Virus record (IMG/VR): IMGVR_UViG_3300025282_000199 | Location: 1-26,724 of that record | Length of the DNA: 26,724 nucleotides | Direction: 5' to 3' (one strand) | Origin: a virus | In this document: piece after piece, positions 7,066-13,612 of the stretch | Layout: every line of letters starts with the position of its first letter | Position numbering within the stretch: the first letter of the stretch is position 1 | The notes under the pieces: generated by a model | What the model was told of the DNA's origin: nothing | Databases searched by the model: none | What the model saw: the letters and a program-made list of their open reading frames with translations, nothing else | Made by a program: the position numbers and the translations under genes

Positions 7066-8040
7066 TCACTTTGTTTTAGATTCGAAGATTATTTTTCGAA
7101 ACAAAGCGTATAACTCATCTAAATTAACTTGGGGGAACCCGTCCGCAAATAGCAGTTTTACTACAGCGGTCTTGTTAAAGAGAGGCGTATAACTCTTGAA
7201 TGTTTCTTTTATTTTCCTAGAAGTCTGATTTGAAAGAGGCGGAGAATATAGTTGCATCATTTTATAGTTTATTTTAACTAACTCGCCGTTATCATCAACA
7301 TCTTTATAAAACTTTATCTTTTCGTCTTTTCTCTCTCGACAATATTCCTGCACATCTGAAACTAAATAACTTTTCTCTTCCACAAGAAATGGAAGTCTTT
7401 TGGCCACGGTGGCCAGACCCGCTCCAGATATCCCAGGAAGATTATCAGACTTGTCGCCCGCGATTGCGCGAGCGAGTGCAAAGTTATTAGGATGAATAAG
7501 AAACTTTTCTACAATCGTATTCTTATTCACAACTTCATCTTGAATGGGTCGGTATAGTACAGTCGAGTCGCCGCAAATCTGAAAGAAATCCTTATCACTC
7601 GAAACCACGATTTTGTGCCAATCATCAAATTGATGAAAATTGCTAACATATGATATAACATCATCCGCTTCCGTCTCCGGAAACATAAACTGAATGACGG
7701 GGGTTTCGTTGAGATATTCTAAAATTCTCACTTGCTGCCACATCATATTTTCTGACTCTTCATTTTCTGGCATGTTCCGAATAAAGCGATTGAGTCTTAC
7801 GGGCTTTCTGCCCTCCTTATATCCTTTCACGATGCTTCTTCGCTTCCTGCTTCCTCCTGCGCCGTCCCAGACCACCGTTATCAGATCTGGTTTCATCATC
7901 CTAGAAAGTTTCTGAAGTCCTTGCAAAAAACCAACAATTCCGCCAATTGGTTGTCCGTTGGCGGAAAGAGTTGGGTTCACAATGTAGTGTCTAATAAAGG
8001 CGTTGTGACCGTCAATTATCATCATCCTTTTTTTTGTCAT
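7066..8040 (-). CDS. rnh: 5'-3' exonuclease / flap endonuclease (T4 RNase H family)
   Basis: This 324-residue nuclease of the FEN/PIN superfamily would remove RNA primers and 5' flaps during lagging-strand synthesis. Metal-binding acidic residues are seen at D10 (IIDGHN), D59 (VWDG), the ETEADD cluster (122-127), SSDKD (147-151), and D196/D199 in GDKSDNLPGISGAG, which is also the helix-3-turn-helix DNA-binding motif. It substitutes for the 5' nuclease domain absent from the family A polymerase encoded at 12430-13605. The gene starts inside the preceding small coiled-coil gene (29-nt overlap), implying coupled translation. Length is usual for phage members. Confidence 0.93.
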   Translation of the reverse strand: MTKKRMMIIDGHNAFIRHYIVNPTLSANGQPIGGIVGFLQGLQKLSRMMKPDLITVVWDGAGGSRKRRSIVKGYKEGRKPVRLNRFIRNMPENEESENMMWQQVRILEYLNETPVIQFMFPETEADDVISYVSNFHQFDDWHKIVVSSDKDFFQICGDSTVLYRPIQDEVVNKNTIVEKFLIHPNNFALARAIAGDKSDNLPGISGAGLATVAKRLPFLVEEKSYLVSDVQEYCRERKDEKIKFYKDVDDNGELVKINYKMMQLYSPPLSNQTSRKIKETFKSYTPLFNKTAVVKLLFADGFPQVNLDELYALFRKIIFESKTK

Positions 8041-8203
8041 TCTTTTCTTCCAATCTTTTAATCTTTACCTTCAAAGATTTTATCTTCTTTTTCATCCTCG
8101 TGTTACTCTCCCTAAGAGTCATCACTTCGCTTGTCAAGCACTCTATCGCTTCTAGTGATATCTCTATGGTTTCACGCAAAGATTTTATTGTAGAGTTGCT
8201 CAC
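8012..8203 (-). CDS. Small coiled-coil hypothetical protein
   Basis: This 63-residue protein is predicted to be helical along its whole length. The C-terminal half is a highly charged coiled coil rich in lysine (residues 36-58), ending in an acidic DDD. It begins with a GTG that overlaps the uvsX stop as GTGA, and it overlaps the flap nuclease start by 29 nt. This placement, and the unbroken frame between two sure genes, argue that it is translated. No family recognised. It might be a partner of UvsX or the nuclease, but that rests on position alone. Confidence 0.6.
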   Translation of the reverse strand: MSNSTIKSLRETIEISLEAIECLTSEVMTLRESNTRMKKKIKSLKVKIKRLEEKNDKKKDDDN

Positions 8204-9315
8204 TCTTCTTGGTCGTCTTCTTTGTAAAAATTGCTAGCATCTACAGATCTCTGATCAAACTTAAGAACAACTTCCTCATCAAGGAGTTGCATTATTCTAT
8301 CTTTAAACTTTTGATCTTTCATAAACTCTCCCCACTTAGATGCTTGAAACTTCTGCTCCGTGCCGTCGTCATATCGAAGAGACCACCAGGGGCCCGAATT
8401 ATTTAAATGCTCCGAACTTTGTATCGCTTCGAATAAACTGTCTTCATCTTTAACTCCAACATCCTTTCCCCACATAATTTTAAAATTACATGTCCGGCCG
8501 GCGGTACCAAACCGAGATTTTTCTAATCTCGCCTTAAGTTCGTTGCCAACCCTATATCCCTTGTCATCAAGAATCAAACTACTTTTGCCCTTTCTGCCAG
8601 TTAGCCATATACGCAAACTATAGGCGTACATCATCGATTTTCCGCCTGGACACACATACTTCTCACTATCGGTGGCATATTTAGGATTCGCAACCTGAAG
8701 GTTAGTTTTCAACTGATTAAGAACCAAAAGTGTTGATTGGGAGTTCGCCAAGGACACTATCAATTTAGACATTCCTTTTGCTAAAACTCTCGCCTTTACT
8801 GCCACTGATTCATTTGGGTTAAAAGATCCTTCCACATCGCTAACCGCCGGAGTTAGCGCTAAAGAATCCCACACAAACAACATCCTGTTCTCATTTGAGT
8901 TCAAAAGTTCTTCAATGGTTTCAAGAACAAATTCAACTGATATCGCCTGCAAATATAAAAGTTTTTTTATATCGACGCCGCTTCTCTCAAGGAAAGAAGG
9001 ATCGATAGCAGATTCAGAATCAAAGTAAATAACATCTATTCCCATCTTTTGGGCGTTGGCGGCCGTTTGTGCTGCCATATAGCTCTTACCACTCGATTCC
9101 ATTCCAGCGATCTCTGTTAGTTTCCCGACGGGAATCCCTGCCATTTTTCCTCTGGAAATAATAGCATTTAGCCACGTCGAACCAGTGGGTATCCAATCAA
9201 TAACCTGCGTAGGATTGTCGGAAGACAAATCGTGTGCCACCGTCATTCCCGCCTTCTTATTTATAAGAGACCGCATCGCTGCAATACTTAACTTGCCGCT
9301 CTTTTTGTTCTTCAC
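8200..9315 (-). CDS. uvsX: UvsX/RecA-type recombinase
   Basis: This is a 371-residue strand-exchange protein of the RecA/UvsX family. Walker A is GMESSGKS (residues 71-78), Walker B is in MLFVWDSLAL, and LLVLNQLKTN then CPGGKSMMYAYSLRIWL cover the DNA-binding loop region. It would form filaments on ssDNA for repair and recombination-dependent replication, next to its usual partner gp32. I place the start at the GTG at 9315, 6 bases after a CGGAG ribosome site; the longer frame to 9342 runs into a terminator hairpin. No UvsY mediator is visible nearby. It has no promoter of its own and probably depends on read-through from ssb. Confidence 0.94.
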   Translation of the reverse strand: MKNKKSGKLSIAAMRSLINKKAGMTVAHDLSSDNPTQVIDWIPTGSTWLNAIISRGKMAGIPVGKLTEIAGMESSGKSYMAAQTAANAQKMGIDVIYFDSESAIDPSFLERSGVDIKKLLYLQAISVEFVLETIEELLNSNENRMLFVWDSLALTPAVSDVEGSFNPNESVAVKARVLAKGMSKLIVSLANSQSTLLVLNQLKTNLQVANPKYATDSEKYVCPGGKSMMYAYSLRIWLTGRKGKSSLILDDKGYRVGNELKARLEKSRFGTAGRTCNFKIMWGKDVGVKDEDSLFEAIQSSEHLNNSGPWWSLRYDDGTEQKFQASKWGEFMKDQKFKDRIMQLLDEEVVLKFDQRSVDASNFYKEDDQEE

Positions 9316-9326
9316 AATAAACTCCG

Positions 9327-9360
9327 AAATAAAAAGAGGCACCTGATAACCCTGTGCCTC
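9327..9360 (-). terminator. Intrinsic terminator between ssb and uvsX
   Basis: On the minus strand a 7-bp perfect stem GAGGCAC/GTGCCTC with an 11-base loop is followed by TTTTTATTT. It lies 18 bases after the ssb stop and just before the uvsX ribosome site. Partial termination here would make more ssb than uvsX transcript. Confidence 0.8.
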
Positions 9361-9378
9361 CCCGTGGGTAGGTGGGGA

Positions 9379-10125
9379 TTATCCGCTCATTAATTCATCT
9401 AGGGCGCTATCCACTTTACTCGCTCCTGAGTATTTCTCCACTTCACTGGAGAATTCTTCAGGACTGTCGGCTGCCAAATGCTCATCCAAGTATCCTTGAA
9501 CGTTAGAACTCGTTTTTCTCTCGAAAAGAGAGTCAAACTCTGGCACATTCTCCAGAAATTCTTTGCACTGCTCTTCAGTAATTTTGTCATTGCAAAGATT
9601 GCTAGAGCGCCGCTTGGGGGTAACTTTGGTCACAGGAAATTGACCTCCGGGTGGTTTTCCGTAGTGAATATCCAAGTCAATTCCGGTTTCAATATCCGTT
9701 ATGTCGCCATAATCAGGATTCAAAACAAGATTCAACAAAATCTCATACACCGTTTTGGAAAATCCCCAAACTCGAACACCCAATTCTTCTTCTCCGCGAA
9801 CCAGCACCGGAGAAAAGAACCGCGACTTGACTCCCAGTTGTCTCGCCATCGCTTTGCTTTCTTCATCACCTTCTTGGTACAGTTTCCGAACAAAACCGCA
9901 CACTGGACAATCATCCCCAAAATTTTGCTTGGGGCATAAAAATCCGTTTTCCTTTCCAACACCATAGTGGAAAGAATAACTCTTGAATGGGTCTCCATCC
10001 TCGGCGGGAACAATACGCAATGTTTGTAATCCCTCCGAAGGTTTCCAAAACCCACTCGACCCAGAACCCGCACGGTTCTTGAGGTTATTATATTTCGCTT
10101 TCATTTTCTTCATATCAATAGCCAT
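9379..10125 (-). CDS. ssb: Single-stranded DNA binding protein (T4 gp32-like)
   Basis: This 248-residue protein resembles T4 gp32. A basic N-terminus (MKKMKAKYNNLKNR) stands where gp32 has its cooperativity domain. The zinc site H53, C64, C73, C76 has the gp32-like spacing His...Cys-x8-Cys-x2-Cys. An OB-fold core follows, and the tail is acidic, ending DSALDELMSG, the segment that in gp32 contacts other replication proteins. It coats ssDNA at the fork and works with the helicase, polymerase and UvsX. A consensus promoter and an AAGGAG ribosome site precede it, and a strong terminator follows, fitting a protein needed in large amounts. Confidence 0.93.
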   Translation of the reverse strand: MAIDMKKMKAKYNNLKNRAGSGSSGFWKPSEGLQTLRIVPAEDGDPFKSYSFHYGVGKENGFLCPKQNFGDDCPVCGFVRKLYQEGDEESKAMARQLGVKSRFFSPVLVRGEEELGVRVWGFSKTVYEILLNLVLNPDYGDITDIETGIDLDIHYGKPPGGQFPVTKVTPKRRSSNLCNDKITEEQCKEFLENVPEFDSLFERKTSSNVQGYLDEHLAADSPEEFSSEVEKYSGASKVDSALDELMSG

Positions 10126-10196
10126 ATTATGACTCCTTTTCGTTGTTGATTTGCTTATTATAACAGATCACTTTTGCTCTGTCAAGTGTTTTGTTT
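10121..10196. repeat. 76-bp perfect direct repeat, copy 1 (ssb promoter)
   Basis: The whole 76 bases are identical to 11267-11342. The copy spans the first codons of ssb, its ribosome site and promoter, and the last two bases of the upstream gene's stop codon. Confidence 0.97.
10157..10185 (-). promoter_or_regulatory. Consensus sigma70 promoter of ssb
   Basis: On the minus strand it reads TTGACA, 17 bases, TATAAT with an extended TGT before the -10 box. The spacer ends in AAAGTGATCTGT, a motif with an internal GATC shared with other promoters of this phage. It is one of the two identical promoters in the 76-bp repeats. Confidence 0.88.
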
Positions 10197-11271
10197 ACTC
10201 GTCGTCATCTTCTAGGAATTCCCAGAAAGAGTTGTGGAGGTTCTTGCGGTTGCCTTTACCCCCATTTAAGTTTGGCGCCTTGTACTGCTTCCTGAGTGCC
10301 CCCGAATACTGATTCTCCAGGCACCAAAGAATAAAGTCTTGCATTAGCGGCATCGAGGTGGCGTCTGTCTTCCACCCTGTCGGGAATTGAGACCTAGAAT
10401 CCATCTCTTCCAACAGGAAGGTGATGCCGTCTCTCCCCCTACTCTTCGATGACGGTCCTCTGTCGCTATCTTCTAGCCTTTGTAGCATTTTCTTCACTTT
10501 CTTATCTTCGCATCCATACTTCTTAAACATCTTCACAAAGCTACAAATGATGTTGGCGTTATACACCGCCTTATTCTGAGTCGTAGATATCTCATCTATC
10601 TTCTGAAGCTCTCGAAAAAAAAGTCCCAGTGTCGCTGCTGAGTCTCCTTCGTTTGTATCTGGGTATCCCTGTCCAGCATACTGAAGTATCTTGACGATGT
10701 TGCCTTTCTTAAAGAGTCCAAGCTTGCGAAAATCAACCCCCATGCTTCTACATAATCCGGTAATCTTCTGGGCGGTTTTTTCTACAGAGTCCATGCTGTC
10801 GAATGATCTGTAAAGCTCTTCTGCCGCTTTTTTGCTGTCGCATGGATAAATCGTTGCCGACACTTCAGAGGGCACTTTAACTTTGTTGCACAACTCTATG
10901 GTTTTCTTTTTTTGAAGAACCTCGTGATCGTCAATTCCCGTCATAGTTTCCATTCCCATGCTGATTGCCCAGATATCTCCGCGAGTGTTAGCGTTTATTA
11001 CCTCCCGCACTGTGTCTCCCGTTTCGCTATCCGGATACTCCGCAATTGCGACTTCTTCGTGGGTTGGCATCGGATTGTTAGATAAAAACTTTGCGACGGA
11101 AGCAATTCGAAATGCTGTCTGGCGCTGGATGGGGATTGGTTTCATACCAAGAAACTCCTTAGTCTCTAACTTTAAATGCCGTGGCGTCCCATATCTCATG
11201 GGACCAATGGATGCCACCAATGGGGTGAGATCCGTGGCATATTTGTTAATAGTATTGCTTTTGCTTGCCAT
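10195..11271 (-). CDS. ParB/sulfiredoxin-fold-like protein of unknown role
   Basis: This is a 358-residue protein. Residues 45-105 resemble the ParB/Srx N-terminal fold: PIPIQRQTAFRIASVAKFL, then NPMPTHEEVAIAEY, then REVINANTRGDIW, where family members have a DGNTR-type signature. Here the glycine is replaced (NANTR). Proteins of this group bind DNA or nucleotides or act as nucleases. The C-terminal half has no motif I recognise; it is basic near residues 270-285 and 338-350 and ends in an acidic EDDDE. It carries the same promoter, ribosome site and first two codons as ssb, so the two should be expressed at the same time. A role close to replication is inferred from this, not shown. Confidence 0.7.
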   Translation of the reverse strand: MASKSNTINKYATDLTPLVASIGPMRYGTPRHLKLETKEFLGMKPIPIQRQTAFRIASVAKFLSNNPMPTHEEVAIAEYPDSETGDTVREVINANTRGDIWAISMGMETMTGIDDHEVLQKKKTIELCNKVKVPSEVSATIYPCDSKKAAEELYRSFDSMDSVEKTAQKITGLCRSMGVDFRKLGLFKKGNIVKILQYAGQGYPDTNEGDSAATLGLFFRELQKIDEISTTQNKAVYNANIICSFVKMFKKYGCEDKKVKKMLQRLEDSDRGPSSKSRGRDGITFLLEEMDSRSQFPTGWKTDATSMPLMQDFILWCLENQYSGALRKQYKAPNLNGGKGNRKNLHNSFWEFLEDDDE

Positions 11272-11342
11272 ATTATGACTCCTTTTCGTTGTTGATTTGC
11301 TTATTATAACAGATCACTTTTGCTCTGTCAAGTGTTTTGTTT
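11267..11342. repeat. 76-bp perfect direct repeat, copy 2 (promoter of ParB-like gene)
   Basis: Identical to 10121-10196. The two copies begin 1,146 bases apart and bracket exactly the ParB-like gene. In this copy the -35 region is also coding: it encodes the last residues (HLTEQK and stop) of the upstream small gene. Confidence 0.97.
11303..11331 (-). promoter_or_regulatory. Consensus sigma70 promoter of the ParB-like gene
   Basis: TTGACA, 17 bases, TATAAT on the minus strand, identical to the ssb promoter. The -35 box and part of the spacer lie inside the 3' end of the preceding gene, which stops at 11314. Confidence 0.88.
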
Positions 11343-11598
11343 CGAAATCGTCTTTTTCTTTTCCCTTGAGGATTTCCACCTTGACATCGCCTACGGCAGA
11401 TTGCCAATTGAAGGTGCGAAATCCAGCACTGTCAATATCCCACACCAACTCCAGTCCGGCCGGAAGGGTGCGAGATGAGTTCTCATTTTTAACTTTTGAA
11501 TTTAGAAAATCCTTTGGCAGATCTTCTAACTTAACAAACGTCATATTTCTTGTATCACTATTTTTCTTTTGAAAAGTTCCTGTAAAAACTTTAATCAT
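11314..11598 (-). CDS. Small conserved hypothetical protein
   Basis: This is a 94-residue protein. It opens with IKVFTGTFQKKNSDTRNMTF, a beta-rich segment like small SH3-like phage proteins, and has GLELVWD and GFRTFNW in the second half. I recognise the style from small proteins of aquatic phages (DUF2693-like pattern), but no function is known to me. A clean AAGGAG precedes the ATG, which overlaps the end of the FtsZ-like gene by 8 nt, so the two are co-translated. Its last seven residues are encoded by the 76-bp repeat, so the original C-terminus was probably replaced when the repeat arose. Confidence 0.7.
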   Translation of the reverse strand: MIKVFTGTFQKKNSDTRNMTFVKLEDLPKDFLNSKVKNENSSRTLPAGLELVWDIDSAGFRTFNWQSAVGDVKVEILKGKEKDDFETKHLTEQK

Positions 11599-12433
11599 AA
11601 TTTACTCCTTGAATTATCTTTGTCTGCGAGACAATGTAGATATAGTTCTTTTCATAGTCGGTTGGATATATTCCAAACCCTGCTTTTATGTTCTTATCTT
11701 TCTGCTTCGCTCTCGTCTTAATCTTAGATAGCAAAGTAGTGCTTTCTTCTAACTCCTTTTTGTTGATAGCGAAATAATACCTCTTTTCGTTCGTGTTGTC
11801 AAGAGAAAAATACATCTGATCTGTAATTTTTTCTAACTCGCCGATTCCTATAGTAAAAATACGGCACACCTCAGATTCCTTCGGAAAACTTGAAATGGTC
11901 GGTTTGCTGTTTTTATAAACATTCACCATATGAAACGTCGAAGAGATGATCTCATTAAGAGTGTCATAATATTTGCTAATGGGGATGTTTCCCACTGTTC
12001 TCTGTATCTCTGAATTGGAAACGATATACAATCTTTCAAAAAGACCAGAACGAGCATATTGCTGAAATACGTTAAAAGATATTTTGTCAAGAAGAGTCTC
12101 GTCATCAGTGGCGATAGATTCATCGGGCTTCACATAGAGCACCTCTATTTTGTTTTTGCTTACCGCCTCCAAAATCCTAAGAGAAGCAGATGATACATCA
12201 CCCCCACCTCCAACAACAAACAAAATGTCCCCCTGTATCTTTCTAAGGGAGGATAAAACTCTTGCAGGAAACTTGCTCTCGTATTCTTCTGGAGATGTTC
12301 TTTCGGGCATAGAAAAGCAATTCTTTTGCTTCTTAAGCGACACATCTATCTTATAGACCTCATACTGAGGATATTTGGAAAAACTTTCTGCTATATTGCA
12401 TCCGGCGTTCCCAAGTCCAATTACATTAATCAT
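11591..12433 (-). CDS. Divergent FtsZ/tubulin-like protein
   Basis: The 280-residue protein follows the FtsZ layout from end to end. It starts with INVIGLGNAGCNIAE (residues 2-16), like the FtsZ strand 1 and T1 loop, then YKIDVS at the T2 position. GDILFVVGGGGDVSSA (68-83) sits where FtsZ has GGGTGTG. LYVKPD (99-104) matches the VTKPF strand, and LYIVSNSEI (135-143) the IVIPN strand and its asparagine. The C-terminus KAGFGIYPTDYEKNYIYIVS resembles the FtsZ end domain. The T4 glycine loop is altered and the NxDxxD catalytic T7 motif is missing, so GTP hydrolysis is doubtful. It overlaps the polymerase stop (ATGA) and follows AAGGAG. A role in organising phage DNA or replication sites is inference. 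Confidence 0.7.
   Translation of the reverse strand: MINVIGLGNAGCNIAESFSKYPQYEVYKIDVSLKKQKNCFSMPERTSPEEYESKFPARVLSSLRKIQGDILFVVGGGGDVSSASLRILEAVSKNKIEVLYVKPDESIATDDETLLDKISFNVFQQYARSGLFERLYIVSNSEIQRTVGNIPISKYYDTLNEIISSTFHMVNVYKNSKPTISSFPKESEVCRIFTIGIGELEKITDQMYFSLDNTNEKRYYFAINKKELEESTTLLSKIKTRAKQKDKNIKAGFGIYPTDYEKNYIYIVSQTKIIQGVNYD
11774..11802 (-). promoter_or_regulatory. Possible internal promoter in the FtsZ-like gene
   Basis: The minus strand reads TTGACA, 17 bases, TATTAT inside the FtsZ-like coding sequence, about 175 bases before the small gene at 11598. It lacks the TGATCTG element. It could be chance, because the bases also encode the protein. Confidence 0.3.
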
Positions 12434-13605
12434 ACGTCAATCTCCTTCATAGTGCCAAAATCTTTACCCGCTCTAACATTAACTAAAAAATCTCCAAATT
12501 TGTTCTGGGAAAAAATTTCCTTGATTTCGCATATTAGAGATCGCTCTTCATATACCAAATCCAAAACAAAACTATCGTGGATAAGAAACACAATCTTTGA
12601 CTTCTTTCCTCGTAAGATCTTGTTTATCTTTATAACTTGCTCCAACACCAAATCACTGGTGCTACTCTGGAGGATATAATTCAAAGCGTGTCCTTGGTCG
12701 CACTCTATCTCTCTATTGAACGGCGTGATAATTTTACCTGAATTATAATATTTCTCTAACACCTTCTCCACTTGGTAATAATCTTGCTTCATGTTGGGGT
12801 TATATATCGCCGCAAAGATTTTCTTCTTCGCCTCTTCCCTCGATATGTCACGCTTGAAAATATTCTTTATATTCCATCCATGAATATCCTCTTGCGGTTG
12901 CTTCCGATCTGAAAGGGCGAGAAGCGTCCTCAGTTCGGCCGCATTATAATCAAACTCCACAAAAAGATCGTTATTTGGTTTTAAGATCCTTCGATAAGAG
13001 TGGTTTATGTTCATAATCGGAAAACTATCGCTCGAAACGGTAAGTCTTCCTGTCACCGAACCAAACTGATTATATTTGATTGTATTTTTTCCTCTTATTC
13101 TCTTGATGAAATTCCTAACTGCGGACTGACCCCTCCTGCTATCAAGATAAGAGGAGTCAACATTAAGTTCATTCTCCTCAATCTCACCAAAAAGCTTTTC
13201 CAACTCAAGCATAAAATCATACGATTTCGGCTTCCTATTCTCATTGTAAATCTCCTGAAATATCTCGCACCTCAATTGCGAGTTCTCTCTTAGGAACCAC
13301 CGAGGAATGAGATCATATATGCATACATCATCTATCCTCACTTTGCTGTTAGCGATAGCGTTGCCAAATGCTTTCTTTTTCGATTGAGAAAACTCCCACT
13401 CTCTCTGCAAGTGAGGTGGACAAAAAGCAGAAAGAGGTTTCCCTCCACAATATAAACTAAGATACTGAGCGCCTTCTTGATGATGATGGTGCTTGTAGTC
13501 CCAAGTTATATAGTGTTTGCTGGTGTCTGGTTTCTGCTCGTGAATATCACCGTCATAATAATATCCTAAGCACTCTTGTTTTGAATCGAGGATTGTATAA
13601 AACAA
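12430..13605 (-). CDS. polA: Family A DNA polymerase, polymerase domain only
   Basis: The 391-residue protein carries the family A polymerase core: TGRLT (185-189) and MNIN after it, motif A FDYNAAELR (218-226, catalytic D219), a motif B region EEAKKKIFAAIYN (257-269), the HALNYILQSSTSDL segment (306-319) and motif C LIHDS (341-345, catalytic D344). The first 150 residues do not look like a 3'-5' exonuclease, and the 5' nuclease is a separate gene (7066-8040). Motif C has HDS where most family members have HDE. The frame begins with a TTG at 13605 after GAGGG, 7 nt behind the upstream stop; I see no better start. It would extend DNA, either as the main polymerase or as an accessory to the DnaE-type enzyme. 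Confidence 0.9.
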   Translation of the reverse strand: MFYTILDSKQECLGYYYDGDIHEQKPDTSKHYITWDYKHHHHQEGAQYLSLYCGGKPLSAFCPPHLQREWEFSQSKKKAFGNAIANSKVRIDDVCIYDLIPRWFLRENSQLRCEIFQEIYNENRKPKSYDFMLELEKLFGEIEENELNVDSSYLDSRRGQSAVRNFIKRIRGKNTIKYNQFGSVTGRLTVSSDSFPIMNINHSYRRILKPNNDLFVEFDYNAAELRTLLALSDRKQPQEDIHGWNIKNIFKRDISREEAKKKIFAAIYNPNMKQDYYQVEKVLEKYYNSGKIITPFNREIECDQGHALNYILQSSTSDLVLEQVIKINKILRGKKSKIVFLIHDSFVLDLVYEERSLICEIKEIFSQNKFGDFLVNVRAGKDFGTMKEIDV

Positions 13606-13612
13606 TCTACCC

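Noticed and set aside
9316-9342. Longer uvsX frame starting at 9342
   Set aside because: The extra codons overlap the ssb terminator hairpin; the GTG at 9315 has a good ribosome site.
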